Part shown: positions 44,340-53,209 of the stretch, one piece after another
Position numbering within the stretch: the first letter of the stretch is position 1
Layout of the letters: every line of letters starts with the position of its first letter
From: Peptoclostridium sp.
Lineage (GTDB): Bacteria > Bacillota > Clostridia > Peptostreptococcales > Peptostreptococcaceae
Assembly: GCF_009881055.1 (NCBI RefSeq)
Contig: NZ_WXFG01000005.1
Span: 1 to 64,000, forward strand
Direction: 5' to 3'
Length of the DNA stretch: 64,000 bases
Made by a program: the position numbers and the translations under genes
The notes under the pieces: model-generated
Database searches by the model: none
What the model saw: the letters and a program-made list of their open reading frames with translations, nothing else
What the model was told of the DNA's origin: nothing

Positions 44340-44909
44340 CTATGACACTACCGCCTTCAACGTAAAGAAAGAATATTTTTCGTCCCTTTCTATGAACATA
44401 TATTCGAGCTTGCTGCTTGATCTTCTCGCCATCTCTATAAGTCCTAGTCCTGCTCCCGAGCCGTCACAGTTTTCGGATCTCAGTTTTTCCTTGTATAGCT
44501 TTTTGAGTTCCGATTTATCAAGGGAATTGATATGGTCTATGCTGTCCTTTAACATGTTTCTGTCCTCGTTGCTCAGCACATTACCAGAGCATACATAGTA
44601 GCCACCCTCCTCCTTGCCTATTACGATTATGCTTTCAAAAGCCGCCTTGAAAAATTCCAAGTTGCTTTCGCACTCTAATTTTTTTTGTATGTAATTTTTG
44701 ATGTTTTGAGACTGCTCAATATATATTGAAAATACGTTGTAGCTGACACTTTCATTATCTTCCTGCCCGCTCATGTCTTTTTCTATGTATTTTTTTATGG
44801 CTTCGCCTATGTCTTCGATTATATTCTGGGTGAATGAGCCGTTAAAGCTTATGACTACTCCACTTTCACTCAGTTCCTTGACCATTGAGTTCATCTTTTC
44901 TTTTATCAT
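44340..44909 (-). CDS. siaB: SiaB family protein kinase (DUF6272)
   Basis: A 189-residue protein with the GHKL-like ATP-lid motif GSGAGLGLIEMARRS (about 154-168) and an N-terminal VISFNGSFTQNIIEDIGEAIKKYI. SiaB-type kinases phosphorylate SiaC, the opposite of the SiaA phosphatase. ATG after GGAGGAG with a good spacer. The gene lies between the phosphatase and cyclase genes. Confidence 0.87.
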   Translation of the reverse strand: MIKEKMNSMVKELSESGVVISFNGSFTQNIIEDIGEAIKKYIEKDMSGQEDNESVSYNVFSIYIEQSQNIKNYIQKKLECESNLEFFKAAFESIIVIGKEEGGYYVCSGNVLSNEDRNMLKDSIDHINSLDKSELKKLYKEKLRSENCDGSGAGLGLIEMARRSSSKLEYMFIERDEKYSFFTLKAVVS

Positions 44910-44953
44910 AAGTTATGCTCCTCCAATAGTATTTCGAGCGTATCCCGCGCTTG

Positions 44954-46270
44954 TTATAATGGCTTTACTGCCAGCACCGTTACATCATCACGCTGCTCTA
45001 CGCTGCCCTTGTGCGCTGAAAAACGCTTTATAAGCTCACTTCTTTGCTTTTCAAAGTCGTATTTTGCCACGGTGTCTATCGCTTCAGCGAATCTCTCGGC
45101 GCCAAATGGATATATGTCTTCATAGCCGTTCTGGTCTAAAAAGCCGTCTGTTGTTATGTAAAATGAGTCTCCCGGCAGATATTCAATCACCTTATCCTCG
45201 AACGCGTGACATTTTTTCCTTCTTTCATCGCTATAACCAAGGCTTTTGCTTGCTCCCCTGAGCTCCCTTGTGACTCCCTGGCTGTGTGTGAAAAGAGACA
45301 TGCGAGCCCCTGAGTATACAAGCCGCCTTGAATCCTGGTCGAATATACACAGCCCCATGTCGAGCCCTGCATGAAAACCGTCAAACTTGTTGAATTTGTA
45401 AAATGTGTCCTTTACCATTGTATTGATTTTGTCGAGTATTTCGCTTGCGCTCTCGTGGCTTGAATCCTCGAAAGCTCCTGAAAGCATCTGGTTCAGGGCT
45501 ATTGTCATAAAGGCTCCTGCAACTCCGTGTCCTGTGCAGTCCATGACTGCAGTGCAAAAGCCCTTTTGTGTCGGCGCAAACCAGTAAAAGTCGCCACCCA
45601 CTATGTCCTTGGGCTTCCATATAGCAAAAGCGTCGGCTGCATGTTTTTTTATGAAAGACACATCAGGCAGCAGTGAGTTTTGTATCACGCTTGCATATTG
45701 GACGCTTTCCACTATCTGCTCGTTCTTCTGCCTCACTTCTTCCTGAGCTTTCCTTCTCTCTTCTTCAAAGTGCTTTGCATTCTCAGACGCTATTGATATT
45801 TGAATTGAGAGCGAGCCGAAAAAGTCTATTTTGGAATTCGTAAAATAGTCTTCCGAGCTGTGCTCCGCTATTATGACTCCCACCCTTTCTTTGTTCTTGA
45901 AGTCATTCAGCGGCGAAATGAGCACTGACTTTGTATTCCTGCCCTGTATGAACCAATGACTCTCGCCGTTGCTGTCGAATACGCAGGTGTCTTTGACGTG
46001 TATTATATGCGTTGGGAAATCGCTCGATTCTTCAGCTAAAAATCTATTCTCATTTTGTATGCCCCTTGAGTATGACTTAAAGCCGTCGTCGCTTTTCATC
46101 CAGATTGTGCACGTGTCAAGACCCATGACACCCATTAACATGTCTGTTGTGACCTCCATGAGACCTATGAACGAATCCAGGCTGGAAGAAATTTTTATGA
46201 CCTCTCCCAAAAGCCAGGTCATGGCCTTCTGTTCCTGAAGCTCCTCTATGTATTTCAAATCGATATCCAT
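44954..46270 (-). CDS. siaA: SiaA-like PP2C/SpoIIE phosphatase with GAF-like sensor domain
   Basis: A 438-residue protein. The first 170 residues form a GAF-like domain (LMEVTTDMLMGVMGLDTCTIWMK; VLISPLNDFKNKERVGVIIAE), followed by a coiled coil (about 175-200) and a SpoIIE-type PP2C phosphatase (about 205-438) with metal-binding aspartates in DIVGGDFYW, VMDCTGHGVAGAFMT and QRDDVTVLAV. It would dephosphorylate SiaC. Pseudomonas SiaA is membrane-anchored with a HAMP domain; this one is soluble with a GAF sensor, so the signal is different, probably cytoplasmic. ATG at 46270 after GGAAGGG. First gene of the sia operon. Confidence 0.87.
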   Translation of the reverse strand: MDIDLKYIEELQEQKAMTWLLGEVIKISSSLDSFIGLMEVTTDMLMGVMGLDTCTIWMKSDDGFKSYSRGIQNENRFLAEESSDFPTHIIHVKDTCVFDSNGESHWFIQGRNTKSVLISPLNDFKNKERVGVIIAEHSSEDYFTNSKIDFFGSLSIQISIASENAKHFEEERRKAQEEVRQKNEQIVESVQYASVIQNSLLPDVSFIKKHAADAFAIWKPKDIVGGDFYWFAPTQKGFCTAVMDCTGHGVAGAFMTIALNQMLSGAFEDSSHESASEILDKINTMVKDTFYKFNKFDGFHAGLDMGLCIFDQDSRRLVYSGARMSLFTHSQGVTRELRGASKSLGYSDERRKKCHAFEDKVIEYLPGDSFYITTDGFLDQNGYEDIYPFGAERFAEAIDTVAKYDFEKQRSELIKRFSAHKGSVEQRDDVTVLAVKPL

Positions 46271-46531
46271 CGCAAGCCCTTCCTTTATGCTCAAATCACA
46301 GCTTTTTCAAGTGTTTTCAGTCACTCATATGTACTAACTTTGACAGAATTGTACTATCATATAAAATAATACCATACCATTTATTTTTTTTATGCAATTT
46401 TTCATGTTTTTTCACAATGTGAAGGTTAATATCGATTCTGTGGTATATTATTTATATAAATACAAACCTTAAATTTATACCCTATCAAGCAGCATTGTAA
46501 TCTTCAGCTAAAGTTTAAAGGAGAAATTTCG

Positions 46532-47818
46532 ATGACTACATCAAATTCAATAAAAATAATTAAAGGCAACATAATATTCACGCCAACCCCCGAGGAATTT
46601 ATGATAACAGAGCAGGGATTCATAGTGATACAAGACGGCTGTGTGGAGGGCGTATACAAGTCGCTTCCAAGTATGTACTCAGGAATTGAAATAACCGACT
46701 ACAGCGACAAACTCATAATTCCCGGCATGAATGACCTTCACTGCCATGCCCCACAGTTTAGAAATCTTGGCATGGCAATGGACAAGGAGCTGCTTCCCTG
46801 GCTTGACAATTATACATTCCCTGAGGAGTCAAGGTTCAAAGATGAGGAATACGCCCACAGCGTCTATTCAGAATTCGTACGCGAGATATGGAAGCAGGGC
46901 ACAACAAGAATAGCAGTGTATTCTACAGTCCACAAGAGCGCAGCCCTGCAGCTTATGGAACTCTTCGAGAATGCGGGCCTTGGCGCATACGTGGGCAAGG
47001 TCAATATGGACCGCAACTGCCCTGATTCCATACGTGAATCTGCCGAAGGCTCGCTCGCAGACACCCGGGAGCTGCTTGAAGCCATGGCCAACAAAGACAG
47101 CCTTGTAAAGCCTATAATAACGCCCCGCTTTGTACCAAGCTGCAGCGATCATTTGCTTGATGGGCTTGGCAAGCTGGCCACACAATACGGCACTCCCGTG
47201 CAGTCGCACCTTTCAGAGAACAGGGGCGAAATCGAGTGGGTAAAAGAGCTGCATGCGGATTCAAGCTTCTACGGGGAAGTTTACGACAGGTACGGGCTTT
47301 TCGGCCAGACTCCTACGCTCATGGCCCACTGCGTCTATTCAGACGAGCAGGAGATGTCTCTCATGCGTTCGAGGGGCGTCATTGCTGTCCATTGCCCTAC
47401 CTCGAATATGAATGTGGGCAGCGGCATGATGCCTGTTAGAAATTTTCTGGATGCCGGCATACGAGTGGCCCTTGGCTCAGACATAAGCGGAGGACACACA
47501 TGCTCAATATTCAAGACTATGGTATATGCGATACAGATTTCGAAGCTGCTGTGGGCTGATTCCGGAAAACAGACGGCATTTCTTTCGAATTCTGAGGCGT
47601 TCTACATGGCCACAAAGGGCGGAGGTAGCTTCTTTGGCATGGTGGGGAGCTTTGAGAAGGGATATGATTTCGATGCCCTCATAATAGACGATTCCGAGCT
47701 GAACAGATTTGGCTACACACTTGAGCAGAGGCTCGAAAGATTCATATATGTAGGCGATGACAGGCACATACTCCACAGGTATGTGCAGGGCAAACTGATA
47801 GAAGAGCCTGCCATATAA
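46532..47818 (+). CDS. guaD: guanine deaminase
   Basis: A 428-residue amidohydrolase that converts guanine to xanthine. Metal ligands are visible in PGMNDLHCHAPQFRNLG (H-x-H), in SHLSEN (H), in LMAHCVYSDEQE (H) and in ALGSDISGG (D). The HAPQFRNLG segment marks guanine deaminase. ATG after AAAGGAG. Together with the dead adenine deaminase it points to purine salvage or fermentation in which only the guanine branch is kept here. Divergent from siaA, with a possible operator TTCACA-A-TGTGAA (46412-46424) between. Confidence 0.93.
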   Translation: MTTSNSIKIIKGNIIFTPTPEEFMITEQGFIVIQDGCVEGVYKSLPSMYSGIEITDYSDKLIIPGMNDLHCHAPQFRNLGMAMDKELLPWLDNYTFPEESRFKDEEYAHSVYSEFVREIWKQGTTRIAVYSTVHKSAALQLMELFENAGLGAYVGKVNMDRNCPDSIRESAEGSLADTRELLEAMANKDSLVKPIITPRFVPSCSDHLLDGLGKLATQYGTPVQSHLSENRGEIEWVKELHADSSFYGEVYDRYGLFGQTPTLMAHCVYSDEQEMSLMRSRGVIAVHCPTSNMNVGSGMMPVRNFLDAGIRVALGSDISGGHTCSIFKTMVYAIQISKLLWADSGKQTAFLSNSEAFYMATKGGGSFFGMVGSFEKGYDFDALIIDDSELNRFGYTLEQRLERFIYVGDDRHILHRYVQGKLIEEPAI

Positions 47819-47894
47819 GCAATACGCCAATTTGACCTGCAATCTGCCAGGCAGCATTAGTACATTTTTAAATCCTGTTAAATCTGAGTATTAC

Positions 47895-47931
47895 AATGGC
47901 CCCCGGCATTTGTATTTTGCCGGGGGCCATT
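47895..47931 (+). terminator. terminator of guaD
   Basis: Perfect 14-bp stem AATGGCCCCCGGCA / TGCCGGGGGCCATT with a 9-base loop. Confidence 0.8.
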
Positions 47932-47972
47932 TATATGATTTTCAAAAGGGATTATATTTACTCGTTATCTCG

Positions 47973-49682
47973 TTATTCTCCCATGAACATCTTTATGTCT
48001 TCGTCCACGCTGCCTATTCCGCCTATGCCGAAAGTCTCAACAAGTATGTTGGCTACGTTTGGCGAAAGGAAAGCTGGAAGTGTAGGTCCAAGGTGTATGT
48101 TTTTCACGCCAAGGTGAAGCAGGGCCAAGAGCACTATTACAGCCTTCTGCTCGTACCATGCTATATTGTATGATATAGGAAGTTCGTTGATGTCCTCAAG
48201 TCCAAATGCCTCTTTCAGTTTAAGCGCTATTACTGCCAGCGAATAAGAGTCGTTGCACTGTCCTGCATCCAGAACTCTTGGTATTCCGCCTATGTCCCCC
48301 AGATTAAGCTTGTTGTACTTGTACTTTGCGCAGCCTGCTGTCAGTATCACTGCATCCTTTGGAAGCTTTTCCGCAAATTCTGTATAGTAGTTTCTGCTCT
48401 TAGCTCTTCCGTCGCAGCCCGCCATTACGAAGAATCTCTTTATTGCGCCCGATTTCACGGCGTCAACCACCTTGTCTGCAAGGGCCATTACCTGGTTGTG
48501 GGCGAATCCCCCTATTATCTCTCCCTTTTCTATTTCAACAGGAGGAGAGCATTTCTTCGCCTGCTCTATCAGAGCCGAGAAGTCCTTAGGCTGGCCACTC
48601 TTGCCGTCTTCAATATGTTTTACGCCGCTAAAGCCTGTAACGCCTGTAGTGTATAGTCTGCCCTTGTATGAATCCTTCGGAGGCACTATACAGTTTGTAG
48701 TCATAAGTATAGGTCCGTTGAAGCTTTCGAACTCGCTGTCCTGCTTCCACCATGCGTTTCCGTAGTTTCCTACAAAGTGGTCGTATTTCTTGAATGCAGG
48801 ATAATAGTTTGCAGGAAGCATTTCACTGTGAGTATATACGTCCACGCCTGTACCTGCTGTCTGCTTGAGCAGCTCCTCGAAATCTTTGAGATCGTGTCCG
48901 CTCACGAGTATTCCTGGATTGTTTCTTGTGCCTATGTTTACCTTTGTTATTTCAGGATTGCCGTATGTCGATGTGTTGGCCGAATCAAGCAGAGCCATCG
49001 CGTCCACGCCGAACTTTCCAGCCTCCATTATTATACCTACAAGGTCGTCTGCAGAAAGCGTATCGTCAAGCGTTGCCGCAAGAGCCTTGTGCATGAAGCC
49101 GTGTATCTCGTCGCTGTCGTGTCCTAGGTTCATGGCATGGTGCATGTAGGCAGCCATTCCCTTTATTCCGTATACAAGAAGCTCTCTTAGCGATCTTATG
49201 TCTTCGTTTTCAGTCGCAAGCACGCCTACCTTTTCAGCCTTGCTGTCGAAATCAGCCACGCTTGAAGCAAACCATACCGCCGCATCAGGAAGCGAAACTC
49301 CCTGAGCCTCCATTCCAACAAGTCTTTTGAGCTTGTCGAAAATACCATCTGCATTAGACGACGGAAGCTTGCCTGCAACCTCGAGCTTGCTTCTTAGAGA
49401 CTCTTTGAGCGCAAGCCCTTCTCTTACTCTGTTTATTATGCCTTCCCTATCGAAATTCGCATTTGTTATTGTGGCAAACAGGCTGTTCATTACGTATTTG
49501 TCAGCCGCCTTGTCTACTATGCCGGCTTTTCTTGCCATGTCACTGTATACCGCCACTCCCTTGGCCACATATACAAGCAGGTCCTGAGCCTTTGCCACGT
49601 CCTCTGTCTTTCCGCATACTCCTCTTGATGTACAGCCTTTGCAGCCAGCAGCTTCCTGGCACTGATAACAAAACATACCCAT
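47973..49682 (-). CDS. hcp: hydroxylamine reductase / hybrid cluster protein
   Basis: A 569-residue Hcp. The N-terminal cluster motif is [20 protein letters not shown], with the short clostridial cysteine spacing. Hybrid-cluster ligands appear as [12 protein letters not shown] (H, E), [10 protein letters not shown] (C), [10 protein letters not shown] (C), [13 protein letters not shown] (C) and [15 protein letters not shown] (C) plus the C-terminal E/K region. It reduces hydroxylamine or NO and protects from nitrosative stress. ATG after GGAGG at 8 bases. Monocistronic, with a regulator-binding palindrome upstream. Confidence 0.96.
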   Translation of the reverse strand: MGMFCYQCQEAAGCKGCTSRGVCGKTEDVAKAQDLLVYVAKGVAVYSDMARKAGIVDKAADKYVMNSLFATITNANFDREGIINRVREGLALKESLRSKLEVAGKLPSSNADGIFDKLKRLVGMEAQGVSLPDAAVWFASSVADFDSKAEKVGVLATENEDIRSLRELLVYGIKGMAAYMHHAMNLGHDSDEIHGFMHKALAATLDDTLSADDLVGIIMEAGKFGVDAMALLDSANTSTYGNPEITKVNIGTRNNPGILVSGHDLKDFEELLKQTAGTGVDVYTHSEMLPANYYPAFKKYDHFVGNYGNAWWKQDSEFESFNGPILMTTNCIVPPKDSYKGRLYTTGVTGFSGVKHIEDGKSGQPKDFSALIEQAKKCSPPVEIEKGEIIGGFAHNQVMALADKVVDAVKSGAIKRFFVMAGCDGRAKSRNYYTEFAEKLPKDAVILTAGCAKYKYNKLNLGDIGGIPRVLDAGQCNDSYSLAVIALKLKEAFGLEDINELPISYNIAWYEQKAVIVLLALLHLGVKNIHLGPTLPAFLSPNVANILVETFGIGGIGSVDEDIKMFMGE

Positions 49683-49737
49683 AATATATACCTCCGCGTT
49701 TTATTTGTTTTATTTTTTAAATGTTATTTTCAACTTG

Positions 49738-49786
49738 TGAGTTAATTATATTATCAGGCCGGCCTTCGAGTTGTAACTTGAGTTAC
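49738..49786 (-). promoter_or_regulatory. hcp promoter with CRP/FNR-family-like operator
   Basis: On the minus strand a perfect TATAAT (49750-49745) predicts a start near 49738. The perfect inverted repeat GTAAC-TTGA-GTTAC (49773-49786) is centred at 49779.5, about 41.5 bases upstream, the class II activator position of CRP/FNR-family regulators. There is no good -35 box, as expected for an activated promoter. The site resembles those I recall being proposed for clostridial HcpR. A weaker AACT-TGTG-AGTT lies at about 49733-49744. No such regulator gene is in the window. Confidence 0.62.
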
Positions 49787-49809
49787 GGTTTTGGGAATAT
49801 AATAACAAA

Positions 49810-49840
49810 AGCCGCAAAAATCTTTTCAGATTTTGCGGCT
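49810..49840 (-). terminator. terminator containing the stop codon of the Mut7-C gene
   Basis: The arms AGCCGCAAAATC and GATTTTTGCGGCT pair on the minus strand, followed by TTTTG. The TGA of the upstream gene (49828-49826) lies in the loop. Confidence 0.7.
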
Positions 49841-50605
49841 CTCTGCGCATACCTCCATTATTCTGTCTATGAGCTTTTCCATGTTGTCGTAGTGGCTTCC
49901 TCTCCAGTATATCTTTCCGCACCTTATGCAACGCTGGTACTCGCTGCACCAGGACTTTACTCCAGGCGGAATATGTTCTTGAAGCTCCTTGTATTCCTGT
50001 GAATCAAATGGAACCGATTCAATGGTTCCGTTGCACTGTATGCAGCGAGTAAAGGGGTTAATATTTCCGCAAAGTCCAAACCGTTCGAGCACCTCGGAGG
50101 CCTGGAGCAATGGATCTTTGTTCCTTATTATACGTCCTCGCTCAACGCTGTTTCTCATCAGAAGCCTCCTGTCACGTGTAAGAAGTATCCTATCTTCCTC
50201 ATATGCAATCCTGGCTATCTCAGGATCGTCGCGCTGTGAGTCGTAGTCAGCGTCGAAACCCATGATTCTGAGATATCGAGCAAGCGTCCCAAGGTGCACA
50301 TCAAGCACAAATCGGCTTCCTCCCTGCTCGCTCCTTTGAATCTTCGTTACTTCGCCTATTTCAATGCCTCCAAATCCCGGATATACACTCACTCTGTCGC
50401 CGTCACCGACTATATGCTCAAACCCTGCGGATTCTCCGTTTACAAGAATGAGGTCGACTTCCACATGCGGAACGCTGAAACTCTCTATTAGATCCTTTAC
50501 TGACCTTATGCCATAGAAATAGCAGTCCTGCTCCTTTTGCCTGCTCTTTGCATCCAGAAAGTCATTTAACTCACCGTAGAATCTTATCGTCACATGGCTT
50601 TTCAC
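49826..50605 (-). CDS. Mut7-C RNase domain protein with N-terminal ubiquitin-like domain
   Basis: A 259-residue protein. Residues about 1-85 look like a beta-grasp ubiquitin-like (MoaD/ThiS-type) domain: VTIRFYGELNDFL at the start and GDGDRVSVYPGFGG near the end, without a free diglycine terminus. Residues about 92-240 are a Mut7-C/PIN-like RNase domain (FVLDVHLGTLARYLRIMGFDADY; ILLTRDRRLL) followed by a zinc ribbon with cysteine pairs CIQC and CIRC. The natural target is unknown. A GTG at 50605 after GAGGTGG is the best start. Confidence 0.8.
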   Translation of the reverse strand: MKSHVTIRFYGELNDFLDAKSRQKEQDCYFYGIRSVKDLIESFSVPHVEVDLILVNGESAGFEHIVGDGDRVSVYPGFGGIEIGEVTKIQRSEQGGSRFVLDVHLGTLARYLRIMGFDADYDSQRDDPEIARIAYEEDRILLTRDRRLLMRNSVERGRIIRNKDPLLQASEVLERFGLCGNINPFTRCIQCNGTIESVPFDSQEYKELQEHIPPGVKSWCSEYQRCIRCGKIYWRGSHYDNMEKLIDRIMEVCAESRKI

Positions 50606-50740
50606 GCCTACCACCTCATAATTTATATACCCGAAATAGCTTTAATTTTCTAATTTAAATCTGCCAAATGTATATTTTTATGTTCAATATGCCCTCACAA
50701 TTTTCTCATCAAATTCTCATTTATTATTTTTCATATTTAC

Positions 50741-50769
50741 TTGAACCGTTCAAACCACAACTGTATAAT
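50741..50769 (+). promoter_or_regulatory. promoter of the His-rich protein/kinase pair
   Basis: TTGAAC (50741-50746), a 17-base spacer and a perfect TATAAT (50764-50769). The -35 box forms part of a palindrome TTGAA-CCG-TTCAA, a possible repressor site. Confidence 0.7.
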
Positions 50770-50841
50770 ATGTCATATGCATTATCAATTGATATTAGGT
50801 TGGCATATAACACCACTTTTGATATTTCGGGAGGTTTTTCA

Positions 50842-51060
50842 ATGGGTTTGTTTTCAATTTTCTCCAGGTCATCAAGCAAAGGCCATCACCGCAAGCATAA
50901 TCAAGGCAGCAGCTATTACAAGAGGCACCATTCGGGATTGCTCGGGGCCCTCGTAAATAAGCTGATGTCCCGCAGCTCTCACTCGCACCACGGCCACCAC
51001 CATCACAACGAGCACCATTCTCACAGAAGGCATAAACGATACTCCAGCTCATGGTCCTAG
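50842..51060 (+). CDS. His-rich small protein upstream of a kinase
   Basis: A 72-residue protein that begins GLFSIFSRSSSKGHHRKHN and has its last 30 residues dominated by His, Ser and Arg (SRSSHSHHGHHHHNEHHSH). About a quarter of all residues are histidine. The short hydrophobic segment LLGALVNKLMS is the only non-polar part. It would bind metals such as zinc or nickel; the basic C-terminal tail could also bind nucleic acid or phosphate. The ATG follows GGGAGG at 7 bases. It overlaps the kinase gene by 10 bases, so the kinase likely depends on it for translation and may phosphorylate its many serines (inference). Confidence 0.72.
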   Translation: MGLFSIFSRSSSKGHHRKHNQGSSYYKRHHSGLLGALVNKLMSRSSHSHHGHHHHNEHHSHRRHKRYSSSWS

Positions 51061-51776
51061 ATATTTTCAGGAAGGACAAGCTGTATCCCGTACATCATAA
51101 GCTCTTCGGTTATGAGATACTCAGCATTCTTGGAGAGGGACGCTATGGGATTTGCTATATTGCCGAAAAGGACGGCAAGAAATACGTACTCAAGCAGCTT
51201 AAGCTGAAGATGTTCAAAAAAATCGGCCACAAAGCCGAGTTCGAGGAGAAAATCCTCTCGTGCGTAAGCCATGAAAGAATACCTCGCTTCATACAGAATA
51301 TAAAAACATGCGATTCCAGCATATACATCATGGATTTCATAGATGGCAAGACCTTCGAGGAAATTATATTCGCTGACGGACGAGTATTTTCCGTCGGCGA
51401 AATTCACGATATCGCCCTCCAGCTTATCGACATACTCAAGCATCTCCACGGTCTTGGCATAGTGCACAGGGACATAAGAGTTCCCAACGTTGTATACAGC
51501 GCAGGCCGTGTCTACCTTGTCGACTTCGGGCTTGCAAGACACATTGACGGCAGGAAGTACACAGCTGATGTAGATTTTTCATATCTGGGAGATTTCCTTA
51601 TTCACCTCCACTATACCTCCTTCAAGCCATCCGGCAAAAAAAGCAGGCCCTGGTATGATGAACTTGAACTCCCTGACAGGGAAATGCTTATTCTGAAAAA
51701 ACTGATGGGCATCGATGGAAAGTATGAGAGTATCTGCGAAGTTGAAAATGATTTTATCGACCTGAAAACTATATAA
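51051..51776 (+). CDS. Ser/Thr protein kinase, short form
   Basis: A 241-residue kinase-fold protein. The glycine loop is LGEGRYGICY, the ATP lysine is in KYVLKQLK, the catalytic loop is IVHRDIRVPNVV (H-R-D, N) and the metal motif is VDFGLARHID. The C-lobe is short, similar to the small YrzF-type kinases of Firmicutes rather than the PASTA-domain PrkC. There is no membrane segment. Its start overlaps the end of the His-rich gene, and no independent ribosome site is present, consistent with coupled translation. Confidence 0.85.
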   Translation: MVLDIFRKDKLYPVHHKLFGYEILSILGEGRYGICYIAEKDGKKYVLKQLKLKMFKKIGHKAEFEEKILSCVSHERIPRFIQNIKTCDSSIYIMDFIDGKTFEEIIFADGRVFSVGEIHDIALQLIDILKHLHGLGIVHRDIRVPNVVYSAGRVYLVDFGLARHIDGRKYTADVDFSYLGDFLIHLHYTSFKPSGKKSRPWYDELELPDREMLILKKLMGIDGKYESICEVENDFIDLKTI

Positions 51777-51778
51777 AA

Positions 51779-51824
51779 ACAAACAAAAGAGCATGGAGCT
51801 TTCTCCATGCTCTTTTGTTTGAAT
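51779..51824 (+). terminator. terminator of the kinase operon
   Basis: Long stem CAAACAAAAGAGCATGGAG paired with its exact complement around a short loop, followed by a T-run. Confidence 0.85.
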
Positions 51825-51986
51825 TTTTTTCACCATTTGAACACATTTTCAAAACAATTTTGTGATAAATTATAAATTATAATCATATATAAGTTGCTGC
51901 TATTGTTAATGTTTGAATCCTCCACAAACTTTTAGCAACACTGAATTTAGCGGCCACTATATATATATTATGAAAGGAGTATCCCA

Positions 51987-53102
51987 TTGGAAAAAATTCA
52001 AAAATTACGTTTTACCGTCCAGGCTATATGCCTTGTTCTGACCGTCACCTCATTCTTCATAAACTTCAAAATCGCCATGATTGCCATTGCAGTTCTAACA
52101 GTGTTTGCCGGGGTCTTTTACTGCGGCTGGATATGTCCCTATGGCTTCATGCAGGATCTTTTCGGCAAGTTCGGAAGCCTTTTGGGAATTAAAAAGATAA
52201 AAATGCCATCTTCACTTCAAAGGATTCTTGTTTTTAGCAGATATGTTCTGCTTGCCCTTGTGCTCTTAATTGGTTCCAACTTTGTATTCGGCTTGATGGC
52301 CTTTGACCCACATGCTAATTTCTTGAATATGCTAGTTGGAAGCGTTGCCGGATTTGCAGCAATATCAGTCATAGCGTTTTTTCTAATAGTTTCACTGCTT
52401 TTCGAAAGGCCTTTTTGCAACTACCTTTGCTCTGAAGGTGCCCGATACGGCCTGCGGGGAATCCTTAGAATATTCACTATAAAAAGGGACCAGTCCTTAT
52501 GTGTGAATTGCAAAAAGTGCGATAAGGCATGTCCTATGAACATAAAAGTTTCAAAAGCAACAAATCTGCGATCACCCCAGTGCATAAACTGCTTCCAGTG
52601 TATTTCAGTCTGTCCTTTCAAAGGGGCTCTATCATTTGGACCTATGAGCACCGATGAAAAGGAAAAGAGAAAATATATAGCAATTGCATTGTCAGCACTT
52701 GTGCTGTTTGGGTCTTTTGCCGCTTACAATTTTTTCGGCGGAAAAAAAGGTGTATCAGAGGAAGTCACTACTCCGGCTGCAGGCGAGTCTAATTCAGTTC
52801 AAGGCGGCGGTGACGCTTTTTCCGATGCGCATGGAATCGCTGACGGCACCTATATCGGAGAAGGGGTTGGCTTCAAAGGTACCACTGTGGCTCAAGTGAC
52901 AGTAAAAAATCAGATGATTACATCTATTGAAGTTACACAGACCCGTGATGATAAACCGTGGTTTGACAGAGCCAATTCGGCAATACCCGATAGTATAATA
53001 CAAGCCCAGAGCACTGACATAGACCTTGTGAGCGGGGCTACCTATTCTTCAATTGGAATTAGAGATGCCGTGAAAAATGCTCTTGAAAATGCAAGACAGT
53101 AG
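51987..53102 (+). CDS. NapH-like 4Fe-4S membrane protein fused to an FMN-binding domain
   Basis: A 371-residue membrane protein. It has about five membrane helices; the NapH/NosR-type motifs YCGWICPYGFMQDLFG and FCNYLCSEGARYGL are cysteine motifs near the membrane. Two [4Fe-4S] ferredoxin motifs follow (CVNCKKCDKACP and CINCFQCISVCP, about 172-210), then a last helix and a C-terminal FMN-binding domain (about 280-371) with the flavinylation motif DLVSGATYSS, where the threonine would carry FMN. This is an electron-transfer module moving electrons across the membrane to an unknown acceptor. The start is TTG after AAAGGAG. ApbE flavin transferase is not in the window. Confidence 0.87.
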   Translation: MEKIQKLRFTVQAICLVLTVTSFFINFKIAMIAIAVLTVFAGVFYCGWICPYGFMQDLFGKFGSLLGIKKIKMPSSLQRILVFSRYVLLALVLLIGSNFVFGLMAFDPHANFLNMLVGSVAGFAAISVIAFFLIVSLLFERPFCNYLCSEGARYGLRGILRIFTIKRDQSLCVNCKKCDKACPMNIKVSKATNLRSPQCINCFQCISVCPFKGALSFGPMSTDEKEKRKYIAIALSALVLFGSFAAYNFFGGKKGVSEEVTTPAAGESNSVQGGGDAFSDAHGIADGTYIGEGVGFKGTTVAQVTVKNQMITSIEVTQTRDDKPWFDRANSAIPDSIIQAQSTDIDLVSGATYSSIGIRDAVKNALENARQ

Positions 53103-53124
53103 CCATTCCATTGGAAACCGCCAT

Positions 53125-53170
53125 GAAAAACCCCCAAACCCATTGATTTTCAATGAGTTTGGGGGTTTTT
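53125..53170. terminator. bidirectional terminator at the island edge
   Basis: AAAAACCCCCAAACCCATT and its near-complement form a stem of about 19 bp with A- and T-runs at both ends, directly before the tRNA remnant. Confidence 0.85.
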
Positions 53171-53175
53171 GTCCT

Positions 53176-53203
53176 TGGAGGCGACACCCAGATTTGAACT
53201 GGG
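53176..53203 (-). other. 3' remnant of a tRNA-Cys gene, putative attachment site
   Basis: On the minus strand these 28 bases are a complete T-arm (CCCAG-TTCAAAT-CTGGG) followed by the acceptor half TGTCGCC, discriminator T and CCA. A U discriminator is characteristic of tRNA-Cys, and the stretch equals the 3' end expected for a clostridial tRNA-Cys. There is no 5' half: upstream on the same strand lies the stop codon of the U32 gene, 6 bases away. Such 3' tRNA fragments are left as att duplications by integrating elements. The AT-rich genes begin exactly here. Confidence 0.75.
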
Positions 53204-53209
53204 ATTTCC

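Noticed and set aside
46295..46531. Purine riboswitch before guaD
   Set aside because: The conserved junction and loop motifs of purine aptamers are not present; only a short palindrome TTCACA-A-TGTGAA is seen.
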